In this document: piece after piece, positions 1-6,209 of the stretch | How the letters are laid out: each line of letters opens with the position of its first letter | How positions within the stretch are numbered: position 1 is the stretch's first letter | NCBI GenBank assembly: GCA_030824175.1 | Contig: JAVBYH010000182.1 | Location: forward strand, 1-6,209 | Direction of reading: 5' to 3' | Origin: Bacteroidota bacterium | GTDB taxonomy: Bacteria > Bacteroidota > Ignavibacteria > UBA10030 > UBA8401 | Length of the DNA: 6,209 bases | The notes under the pieces: model-generated | Seen by the model: the letters and a program-made list of their open reading frames with translations, nothing else | Databases searched by the model: none | What the model was told of the DNA's origin: nothing | Program-made: the position numbers and the translations under genes

Positions 1-65
1 GAAGAGCTGAAAAATTTTCTCAACGCCAACGCCCGGAAAACATCACATTCACAATCGAAGAATAA
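1..65 (+). CDS. Possible C-terminal end of an upstream gene (partial)
   Basis: The third reading frame is open from the left edge to a TAA at 63-65 and would encode about 20 residues ending in ENITFTIEE. The stop lies 14 bp before the next start codon, which matches the short 12 and 5 bp gaps further along, so this is a credible tail of the preceding operon gene. The ending loosely recalls the last strand of OmpA-like domains (often NRRVEFTI-like), but it is too short to assign a family. Frame 1 is also open from the edge (to a TAA at 154-156), but it would overlap the FecR gene by 77 bp and reads as low-complexity basic sequence, so I prefer frame 3. Confidence 0.4.
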   Translation, partial: RAEKFSQRQRPENITFTIEE

Positions 66-68
66 ACC

Positions 69-73
69 GGAAG
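69..73 (+). promoter_or_regulatory. Shine-Dalgarno-like site of the FecR gene
   Basis: GGAAG lies six bases before the ATG at 80 and is purine-rich enough to pair with the 16S rRNA tail. It supports that start codon. The next two genes have no comparable motif in their 12 and 5 bp gaps, which suggests they rely on coupling to the upstream gene or on SD-independent initiation. Confidence 0.5.
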
Positions 74-79
74 ATCACC

Positions 80-808
80 ATGGTTCGATCTCTCATCGCA
101 GCATTGTGCGTCGTCATGACCGCCGGGTCCCCCATCGCCCGATCGGCGGAAAATAATCCCGTTGCAACAATGCATAAACCCGTGGGGACGGTCGAGTGCG
201 GCATCGACGGCACGTGGAAGAAGGCCGCGCCCGGCATGCCCCTCTTCTCGGACAACATCGTGCGTACCGGGGCGAGTTCGTTCGCGATCATCAAGTTCCT
301 TGAAAGTTCAATCCTCCGCGTGCAGGAGCGGACCGAGGTGGTCATACGCGGGTCGAAGACGTCCGGAAAAGAATTCTCGAAAAACGTGCACATGCGTCAG
401 GGTACCGTGGGCTTCAACGTGAAGAAGCGACCGAACGAGAAATTCGAATTCTCGACGCCGACATCCGTCGCGTCGATCCGCGGCACCGACGGCGCGCTGA
501 TTTCGGAACCGGACAGCAGCGATCTGCTCGTGCTCGGTTCGGGTATCGTCGTGCTGACGAACAATGTTTCACACCGCTCCGTCACGGTCAACCGCGGCCA
601 GACCGGGCATTCGTTTGCGAACGGCCAGATCCTCGTGCGGCAATCGCTGCCCGGAGACATCCGCCGCATGCGCCGCGTGCAGCTGCTGGGAAGCGCGGAC
701 TCCACCGGCGCCGGGGAGAACGGACAACAGGGGCGGACGGATGAGATCCGTATGAGGATGAAGGATCCGCAGGGTGCGCACAAGACACTGATCATCAAAT
801 ATGAATAA
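80..808 (+). CDS. Exported FecR-domain protein
   Basis: This 242-residue protein starts with a signal-peptide-like segment (residues 1-23: basic VRS, then a hydrophobic LIAALCVV core). The cleavage site is uncertain: there is an Ala at 23, but Arg at -3 is poor. C10 is not in a proper lipobox. A FecR fold occupies about residues 33-180. The usual signature is visible: GTV at 36-38, LFSDNIVRTG at 55-64, a QGTVGFNV strand at 107-114, and the hallmark TPTSVASIRGTDG at 126-138. Residues 205-220 are a Gly/Ser/Gln-rich linker, and the tail from 221 ends in a basic-hydrophobic strand (KTLIIKYE). In classical iron uptake FecR is an inner-membrane anti-sigma regulator, but this one has no cytoplasmic anti-sigma segment and no sigma or FecA gene beside it. 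It is therefore better seen as a secreted periplasmic FecR-fold protein working with the downstream barrel and cyclase. The start is supported by the GGAAG at 69-73 and by the signal peptide. The family call is firm; the role is inferred. Confidence 0.88.
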   Translation: MVRSLIAALCVVMTAGSPIARSAENNPVATMHKPVGTVECGIDGTWKKAAPGMPLFSDNIVRTGASSFAIIKFLESSILRVQERTEVVIRGSKTSGKEFSKNVHMRQGTVGFNVKKRPNEKFEFSTPTSVASIRGTDGALISEPDSSDLLVLGSGIVVLTNNVSHRSVTVNRGQTGHSFANGQILVRQSLPGDIRRMRRVQLLGSADSTGAGENGQQGRTDEIRMRMKDPQGAHKTLIIKYE

Positions 809-820
809 CGTCTGGGTTCG

Positions 821-3202
821 ATGACATTACGAAATTCCTTTTTTATTTTCCCGATCTGCGTGTTTGCAGTCTTCGTCATCGGCTCACCGGCGTCTGCGCA
901 GCCGAATTCCTATATCCAGGCATTGCGCCCCCTCTCCGCGAATGAAGGTGAGCCGCTTGTCGTCTCAGCCGCACTCAACAACGCATCCTCGATCACCACG
1001 GTCCTCTTGTATTACCGCCAGCTGGGCGTTTCGGAATTCCGGACGGCCGAAATGCAGGTCATGGGCGATTCCGCCGCCGTGACGATCGCATCGACAGAGA
1101 TCGCCCCTCCGTTCCTTGAACTCTACGTGGCAGTGGAAACACGGTCGGGCCTCCACGAAACATATCCCGCTGCGAATCCGGCCGCCGCCCCATCGCGCAT
1201 CACGATCACGCCTCGCCCGGACACGGAGACGGGGGTGCTCATCCTCAGTCCAGAGCAGCATGAAACGATGCTGCCGGAAGATCTCTACGTCACCGTCTCG
1301 TACGTGTACGCCGGGGACGCGATAGACAAACGGAAGACGAGGCTCGTGCTCAACGGCACGGACATCACCGCACGCGCGATGACCATGGGCGACCTGCTGA
1401 TCATTACATCCCCGATGATACCCGAGACGCTCAAGCGGCCAGGCATGACGCTCGCGGTGCACGTGTTCGACACGACGGGGGCCCCATGTGCGACGCTTCG
1501 CCGCTCCTTCTCGCTCTCGCGCACGACGGGCGCCGGTTCGGATGCCGTCGTCTTCAGCGCGAACGGCAGTGCGCAGGCCGAGTCGCGGAGCGAAACTGTG
1601 AGGGGCGCATCACGCGTCTACAACCGGCTCGATGTGCGCGGAAATTCGACGTACGGCATCCTCCACACAACGGCGAACCTCCAGCTCACGTCCGAGGAGC
1701 GGCCGGGGAACCAGCCGCAGAACAGATACTTTCTCGGATTCGACGCACGCTACGCGAAGCTCGGCCTCGGCGATACGTATCCACAGTTCCCGTCGACGAT
1801 GATGGACGGCAGACGCGTGCGCGGCGCATCCCTCGAGGCGGGATACGGCGCGGTGCATCTGAACGCATCAACAGGCGAGATCGCGCGAGGCGTGGAGCGC
1901 GACGGATCGACGCAGACGCACCGGCGAACACTCACCGCCGTTCGGCCGAGTTTCGGCACGGGCGAACATTTCCGCTGGGGATTCACCTATCTCCATTCGA
2001 AGGACCACTGGAGTGCCGGCACATCCCTGAAACCGCGCGAGAATGTCGCCGCGGGCACGGACATCTACGCCTCCGTCGACAACAAGCGCATCGAGTGGAC
2101 CGCCCAGGCATCCATAAGCATCAGCAACCTGGATATCTCGTCGGCCGAATTCACCGCCGACAGCATCGATGCCGCCGTCGCCCGCGGGTCGATCGACGCC
2201 TCAGACGGCGACAATCTAAAACGCCTCCTTCCCATCGCATCGAAGCTCATCACGTTCAACGAGAACATCTCGCCGCTGAATCCGTCGGGCCTCTCCTCGC
2301 TTGCCTGCGAGACGTCGCTCTCGTTCAATTACTTCAATAATTTCATCAAGGGAACGTATACGTTTCACGGGAACGAGTACACGTCGTTCGGCACGTCCTC
2401 CTTCCGCAACGACATCCAGGGGTACAACATCACCGACCGGCTCCGCTTGCTGGGCAACGCCCTCTTCGTCACCGCGAGCATCGAGCGGCTCAGCAACAAC
2501 GTGTCGAAATACGATCCCGTGACGACCGATTGGACGAACGGGACGGCCTCGGTGTCGTACTTCGGCGCGGCGCGCGTACCGGACGTGACGCTCGGATTCT
2601 CGGCCAATACCATTTCGAACGACGCGCCGCAAATCGACTCCGTCTACGGTGCATACCCCGCGATCGACTATGCGACGAAGCGTGTCTTCGTACAGTCGTC
2701 GTACGGATTTTCGTGGATCGGACGACACAGCGCCATGGTGAGCGTCGATTACTCGAACGCCGACGACAGGACCAGCCGCGACCAGGACATGACCGGATTC
2801 AACGGCATGCTCACCATGACGAGCACCCACTCCTCCGCACTCGAGAGCACGCTTGGATTCACAGCGAGCGTCACGACGCTGCCCGTCACGTATTACACCA
2901 CAGAGCAGTCGGGTGGGCAGGGTTCCATGCAGTCGCCGTCCTCGATGAACTATTACACGCTGACGATCGGCGCCGGATACAGGTTCTTCGGCGAGCGGAT
3001 GAAGGCGACGGCCTCGGCATCGCCGACATTCGGCGACGTGGAGCGCACGCAGCTCGAGGCGCGTCTGCAATTCGCCGTCATGCCGCGGCACATGCTCACC
3101 GCGCAGTATCACTACATTGTCAACTCGTCGCTCGAACCGACGGTGCTCATGCCGCACGTTAACGATTCGGCATTCACAATCGCATATCGAATGGACCTGT
3201 AA
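821..3202 (+). CDS. Large outer-membrane beta-barrel protein with N-terminal Ig-like domains
   Basis: This 793-residue protein has a clear signal peptide (residues 1-26, cleavage ASA|QPN). Residues 28-130 look like a first Ig/fibronectin-like beta domain: LLYYRQLG at 62-69, then an ELYVAVETRSG strand at 100-110 before a Pro/Ala-rich linker. Residues 138-233 look like a second one: VLILSPE, then LVLNGTDIT at 175-183 and a SFSLS closing strand. From about 262 to the end the sequence alternates hydrophobic and polar residues with many Tyr, Phe and Gly and short Asp/Asn turns, as in a membrane beta barrel; the last strand is AFTIAYRMDL, although it ends in Leu rather than the usual Phe. Within the barrel are a GLGDTYPQF...GRRVRG block (315-335) and a predicted helical insert (about 440-480). 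I recognise no named family. It begins 12 bp after the FecR gene and ends 5 bp before the cyclase gene, without a clear Shine-Dalgarno, so it is probably co-expressed with both. Surface localisation is well supported; the function (pore, receptor or export channel) is unknown. Confidence 0.8.
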   Translation: MTLRNSFFIFPICVFAVFVIGSPASAQPNSYIQALRPLSANEGEPLVVSAALNNASSITTVLLYYRQLGVSEFRTAEMQVMGDSAAVTIASTEIAPPFLELYVAVETRSGLHETYPAANPAAAPSRITITPRPDTETGVLILSPEQHETMLPEDLYVTVSYVYAGDAIDKRKTRLVLNGTDITARAMTMGDLLIITSPMIPETLKRPGMTLAVHVFDTTGAPCATLRRSFSLSRTTGAGSDAVVFSANGSAQAESRSETVRGASRVYNRLDVRGNSTYGILHTTANLQLTSEERPGNQPQNRYFLGFDARYAKLGLGDTYPQFPSTMMDGRRVRGASLEAGYGAVHLNASTGEIARGVERDGSTQTHRRTLTAVRPSFGTGEHFRWGFTYLHSKDHWSAGTSLKPRENVAAGTDIYASVDNKRIEWTAQASISISNLDISSAEFTADSIDAAVARGSIDASDGDNLKRLLPIASKLITFNENISPLNPSGLSSLACETSLSFNYFNNFIKGTYTFHGNEYTSFGTSSFRNDIQGYNITDRLRLLGNALFVTASIERLSNNVSKYDPVTTDWTNGTASVSYFGAARVPDVTLGFSANTISNDAPQIDSVYGAYPAIDYATKRVFVQSSYGFSWIGRHSAMVSVDYSNADDRTSRDQDMTGFNGMLTMTSTHSSALESTLGFTASVTTLPVTYYTTEQSGGQGSMQSPSSMNYYTLTIGAGYRFFGERMKATASASPTFGDVERTQLEARLQFAVMPRHMLTAQYHYIVNSSLEPTVLMPHVNDSAFTIAYRMDL

Positions 3203-3207
3203 CAATC

Positions 3208-5430
3208 ATGACAGCCACCCCCGTGAAACATGCCGAATGGAGATCGCATCTCCTGCTCACGCTCGCGGTAACGGTCCTCGTCATGGTCTTCGTGCAGGAT
3301 GTGTTCGGTGTCTTCCATTTTTTCGACAGACTCTCTCTCTCCGCGTTCGACAGACTCGTCTCGGCGCGCGGCGCCTTCCCCGCAACCGCTGATTCGCTGG
3401 ATGTCGTTATTGTCGCCCTTTCGGACAAGACCGAAAAATCGCTTCCAAAGAAATTCCCCTTTCCCCGGAACTACTATGCGCGCGCGGTCCGCAACCTCAA
3501 TGCGGCGGGCGCCCGCGCCATCGGGATCGACCTCCTGTTCGAACAGCAGGAGCAGCGGAGCGCCAGAGGCGATTCGCTCTCGGACCGCAACGACGCCGAG
3601 TTATTCGACGCGATCCGCACGGCCGGCAATGTCGTCGTTGCCGCGAAAACGGAGTTGCGGAGCGACGATGCGGAGATCACGCGGCGCGCGGAAGATTATC
3701 ACTCGATTTTTTACGCTGCGGACAGCGCCGCGGGCAATGTCTACGTGCCGAACGACGAGGACGGGATCTACCGGCGCTATATGCCGTTCGCGGCGATGCC
3801 GGGAAGCGGCGCCCTCCTTCCGTCGTTCGCTTTCGCGGTGCTGAATCAGTTCTACCGCGAGCGGCCGTCGGATGTCGCCGCGGCCGTTCCGGGGCGCTTC
3901 ATCTGCCGGGGGGAATCCATCCCTGCCTTCGACGAGACATCGATCCTCGTAAATTTTTACGGGGTTGCGGGCCAGACATTCAAGCAGATCGACCTCGCGG
4001 ATATCCTCGACGATTCCACCTTTCAGACGAACGAGGAGGCGGCACTCTCGGAGTCCATCGACACATTCGACGCTCCCGGCTACGGTATCCTATACGACGG
4101 TTCACTCAAGGGGAAGGTGGTGCTGATCGGGCCGTACTTCGCCGAATCGAAGGACCTCATCCCCGTGCCCATCGCGCCGCCAGGCGAACCGGACCACAAT
4201 CTCATGTACGGCGTCGAATATCATGCGAACGTCATCCAGATGCTGCTTCACAGGAATTTTCTTCGGGCAACGCCGCTGTGGGCGACGACTGCGATCGTCT
4301 TTCTCCTCGCATTCGTCTGCACCTCCGTTGTTTCGCGCCTCCGCTCGAGAACGGCGCGGCGCGCGTGGCTGAACGAAGCGGTCGCCCTCGTGTTCTGCGC
4401 CTCGCTGCTGCCGGCGGGTTTCGTTGCGACAACGCGCGCATTCACGGCCTGGAACCTCATCCTCCCGATCGTGCCCATCGCGACCTCCGTGGCGCTTGCG
4501 TATGTGGCGGCGACGCTGCGCTATTATCTCGGCGAGCGGAAGCAGAAGGTGATGATCCAGAAGATGTTCACGCACTATCTCAATCCGTTCATCGTCGACG
4601 AACTGATCCTGCACCCCGAAAAATTACGGCTGGGAGGCGAGCGGAAGGAACTGACGGTGATGTTCGCCGATGTCGGGGGATTCACATCACTGTCGGAACG
4701 CCTCCCCCCCGAGGAGATCGTCGCACTGCTCAACGAATACCTCGGTGCAATGAGCGACATCATCCTCGCGCACAACGGAACGCTGGACAAGTATGAGGGT
4801 GACGCGATCATGGCATTCTGGGGAGCGCCCGTGGCGCTGAAGAACAGCGCGCTTGATGCATGCCGCGCCGCGCTGGCGATGCGGGCGCGCGTGGACATGC
4901 TGCGCGACGAGTGGAAGGCCCAGGGCAAACCGCAGTTCTCCATTCGCATCGGCATCAACACCGGCGAGATGATCGTCGGCAACATGGGAAGCGCGTCGCG
5001 GTTCGATTATACGGTGATGGGCGACAGCGTGAACATTGCATCGCGTCTGGAAGGCGCCAACAAGGTCTATGGAACGACTGTCATGATCAGCGAACGTACG
5101 GCGGCGCTCGTGGAGCACGAGTTGTTCTGCAGGGAGGTCGACGATGTGATGGTGAAAGGAAGAACCACGCCGATCAAGGTGTTCGAACCGCTCGGTCCGC
5201 ACGCCGGCGTCGAGGGGTCGCCCCTGAAGCGGGCGCTGCAGCATTACATCCGCGGACTCACCTATTACAGGATACGCCACTATGCAGAGGCGCTCCGCTC
5301 GTTCGATGCGGCGCTTGAGTGCGCCCCAGACGACGGTCCGGCCCTCACATACCTCTCGCGCACCCGCCATTTCATCGACAATCCCCCGCCGGCCGAATGG
5401 AACGGCGTGCACGCGCTTCACGAGAAATGA
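3208..5430 (+). CDS. CHASE2-domain class III adenylate cyclase
   Basis: This 740-residue inner-membrane enzyme is predicted to convert ATP to cAMP. TM1 spans about residues 13-33. An extracytoplasmic CHASE2 sensor follows (36-345) with family-typical blocks: FPRNYYARAVRNL, GARAIGIDLLF (101-111), PNDEDGIYRRYMPF, KGKVVLIG (301-308) and GVEYHANVI (335-343). Three more TM helices lie near 355-377, 388-408 and 415-437. The class III catalytic domain (about 475-665) has metal-binding D488 (FADVGGFTS) and D532 (GDAIMAFWGAP), the Lys/Thr pair K528 and T602 expected to select adenine, and transition-state N609 and R613 (VNIASRLE). The active site therefore looks complete and of the class IIIb adenylate type. 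A TPR-like tail (672-715) ends in the NPPPAEWNGV segment common at the end of CHASE2 cyclases, so the protein is probably full length. There is no HAMP domain, as is usual for this architecture. The ATG is 5 bp after the barrel gene and is supported by TM1. The signal sensed by CHASE2 is unknown. Guanylate cyclase activity is less likely given K528 and T602. Confidence 0.95.
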   Translation: MTATPVKHAEWRSHLLLTLAVTVLVMVFVQDVFGVFHFFDRLSLSAFDRLVSARGAFPATADSLDVVIVALSDKTEKSLPKKFPFPRNYYARAVRNLNAAGARAIGIDLLFEQQEQRSARGDSLSDRNDAELFDAIRTAGNVVVAAKTELRSDDAEITRRAEDYHSIFYAADSAAGNVYVPNDEDGIYRRYMPFAAMPGSGALLPSFAFAVLNQFYRERPSDVAAAVPGRFICRGESIPAFDETSILVNFYGVAGQTFKQIDLADILDDSTFQTNEEAALSESIDTFDAPGYGILYDGSLKGKVVLIGPYFAESKDLIPVPIAPPGEPDHNLMYGVEYHANVIQMLLHRNFLRATPLWATTAIVFLLAFVCTSVVSRLRSRTARRAWLNEAVALVFCASLLPAGFVATTRAFTAWNLILPIVPIATSVALAYVAATLRYYLGERKQKVMIQKMFTHYLNPFIVDELILHPEKLRLGGERKELTVMFADVGGFTSLSERLPPEEIVALLNEYLGAMSDIILAHNGTLDKYEGDAIMAFWGAPVALKNSALDACRAALAMRARVDMLRDEWKAQGKPQFSIRIGINTGEMIVGNMGSASRFDYTVMGDSVNIASRLEGANKVYGTTVMISERTAALVEHELFCREVDDVMVKGRTTPIKVFEPLGPHAGVEGSPLKRALQHYIRGLTYYRIRHYAEALRSFDAALECAPDDGPALTYLSRTRHFIDNPPPAEWNGVHALHEK

Positions 5431-5432
5431 CA

Positions 5433-5981
5433 TCACTGCGTCAGCACCGACATGGCGAACGCGAGCTGCGCCGGAAGGTGACGCGAGAATGTTCCGGCCT
5501 CGCTTTCCTGGGCAAGTTCCAATTCATAGAGACGGCTTCGTTTCCTGAAGACGACGACGCGGCGCAGCAACCCGTTTTCGGCGTACGAGTACATTGCAAA
5601 GCGGGGGCTGCTGTCCGGCACCGCGGGCACTTGCGTGATGCGTATGCCGGCGCCGAGTTCGGCGATCTTGAGCCGGAGCGAGAGATGTGCAAGCGTGAGA
5701 ATGGGTTCCGTTTCGGGGATCGTGCCGGTGGACATGGATGCCTGGATCTCTTTCAGAAGCAGCGAGGCGGAGTTGTCGTCGGCGAGCAGCCAGTATTCAA
5801 CATCCGGAGAGAGAGCCCGTTCCGAGACATCAATCCATCCTGCCGGTGTTGAAATGAATCTGCCCAGCGGAGGATCGGGCACGGCCTTCGACGGCGGTGT
5901 GGGGACGATGGTTGCACATCCCCAGAGAAGCGTCAGGCATGCCGCCAGAGAGAGTCCGTCGAGGAGACGGCGCATTGTCAT
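5433..5981 (-). CDS. Small predicted lipoprotein, unknown function
   Basis: This 182-residue protein opens with a short basic and hydrophobic signal segment. Two cysteines could be lipidated: C22 in LLWGC (better distance from the start, though Trp at -2 is unusual) and C15 in LAAC (a better lipobox, but a very short signal). A Pro-rich spacer (PTPPSKAVPDPP) follows, as is common just after a lipidated Cys. The mature part has an FISTPAGWIDVSE opening (about 43-55), a YWLLADDNSASLLL strand pair and a late RRVVVFRKRSRLYELEL strand segment. This order loosely resembles small PsbP/DcrB-type periplasmic folds, but I cannot assign the family. Its ATG overlaps the TGA of the upstream PorV/PorQ-like gene (ATGA at 5981-5978), which implies coupling and a shared operon; an in-frame ATG two codons later (5975-5973) is a possible alternative start. 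No clear Shine-Dalgarno is present. The stop lies 2 bp from that of the convergent cyclase gene. Confidence 0.72.
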   Translation of the reverse strand: MTMRRLLDGLSLAACLTLLWGCATIVPTPPSKAVPDPPLGRFISTPAGWIDVSERALSPDVEYWLLADDNSASLLLKEIQASMSTGTIPETEPILTLAHLSLRLKIAELGAGIRITQVPAVPDSSPRFAMYSYAENGLLRRVVVFRKRSRLYELELAQESEAGTFSRHLPAQLAFAMSVLTQ

Positions 5982-6209
5982 TCGCCCGGGCCGCGGCGGA
6001 AGCGGTCTTCCCTGAGCGTGATGCGAAGCGAGATACGGTGGGTGTTGCCGAGTTCATCGTTCGCATCGAATTTGGCGAACGAATAATCGATGTCGAGTTT
6101 TCTCAAATGGATGCCCGCTCCCACTGTCACGCTCCCCACATCGTTGTATCCGGCGCGCAACGCGAACGCGTTCCTGTAATCGTATTCGAGCCCGAACACG
6201 GGATCGAGG
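5978..6209 (-). CDS. PorV/PorQ-family outer-membrane protein (C-terminal part)
   Basis: The frame is open from the right edge to a TGA at 5980-5978, giving 76 residues of a gene whose start lies outside the window; the GTG at 6199-6197 is an internal Val, not a start. The fragment reads as the closing strands of a beta barrel: GLEYDYRNAFALRAGYN, then VTVGAGIHL, then LDIDYSFAKF and LGNTHRISLRITL. An LEY/LRAGYN strand, a 'DYSFA' strand and an 'LGNTHRISL' final strand form the recognisable end of PorV/PorQ (UPF0164-like) proteins. PorV helps attach type IX secretion substrates in Bacteroidota, but many family members occur without that system, and nothing else here indicates type IX secretion. 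A charged tail (REDRFRRGPGE) follows the last strand. The stop overlaps the start of the downstream lipoprotein gene, so the two are probably translated together. Confidence 0.75.
   Translation of the reverse strand, partial: LDPVFGLEYDYRNAFALRAGYNDVGSVTVGAGIHLRKLDIDYSFAKFDANDELGNTHRISLRITLREDRFRRGPGE

Noticed and set aside
1486..2340. Plus-strand open frame of 284 codons in another phase within the barrel gene
   Set aside because: The translation is extremely rich in Arg, Gly and His with no motif, and it is embedded in a continuous, well-structured gene.
2216..3205. Long antisense open frame of 329 codons on the minus strand
   Set aside because: It lies wholly opposite the barrel gene, is very rich in Arg, His, Val and Gly, and has no recognisable domain. 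It is a typical by-product of GC-rich codon use; the plus-strand frame has a signal peptide and domain structure.
3322..3357. Repeated TTCGACAGACTC separated by a (CT)5 run near the start of the cyclase gene
   Set aside because: Both copies are in frame and encode FDRL segments eight residues apart, at the start of the CHASE2 region. The CT run is too short to argue for phase variation.
5405..5414. Perfect 10 bp palindrome GCGTGCACGC near the cyclase stop, considered as a terminator
   Set aside because: It has no loop and no following T tract, and lies inside the coding sequence (the GVHAL codons).
4687..5436. Antisense open frame of 249 codons opposite the cyclase gene
   Set aside because: It overlaps the highly conserved catalytic domain on the other strand; its composition (Arg, His, Val) is that of a shadow frame.
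5428..5443. TGAC...GTCA inverted repeat spanning the convergent junction
   Set aside because: The stem is only 4 bp with no T tract; it is too weak for a terminator.
5319..5852. Plus-strand open frame of 177 codons across the convergent junction
   Set aside because: It runs through the end of the cyclase gene and antisense to the lipoprotein gene, and is low-complexity and basic. The minus-strand frame has a lipobox and an operon-like ATGA start.

Overview
This GC-rich window (roughly 60% G+C by eye) is almost fully coding. It fits a bacterium of the Bacteroidota/Chlorobiota/Ignavibacteriota (FCB) assemblage. The best clue is the right-hand edge, which holds the C-terminus of a PorV/PorQ-type outer-membrane protein, a family typical of that group. 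Only one of the complete genes has a clear Shine-Dalgarno-like sequence, which also fits. The assignment is an inference, and no 16S or marker gene is present.

Left block (1-5430, plus strand): a tight apparent operon. It begins with the possible last codons of an upstream gene (stop at 63-65). Three complete genes follow: an exported FecR-domain protein (80-808), a large exported beta-barrel protein with two N-terminal Ig-like domains (821-3202), and a membrane adenylate cyclase with an extracytoplasmic CHASE2 domain, class III catalytic domain and C-terminal TPR-like tail (3208-5430). The gaps are 14, 12 and 5 bp, so the three are probably co-transcribed.

Right block (5433-6209, minus strand): a partial PorV/PorQ-like gene enters from the right edge and is followed by a small predicted lipoprotein gene. 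The stop and start of these two overlap as ATGA, implying translational coupling. The two blocks converge tail to tail with only 2 bp between their stop codons.

How the genes may work together: every complete product is predicted to be exported or membrane-bound. The left operon has the parts of an envelope-to-cytoplasm signalling unit: an outer-membrane barrel, a periplasmic FecR-fold protein, and an inner-membrane cyclase whose sensor domain faces the periplasm and which would make cAMP. No sigma factor, TonB receptor or cAMP-binding effector lies in the window, so the functional link is a hypothesis from gene order. I see no RNA genes, mobile elements, CRISPR arrays, convincing promoters or intrinsic terminators. 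There is no gene-free stretch over 300 bases.
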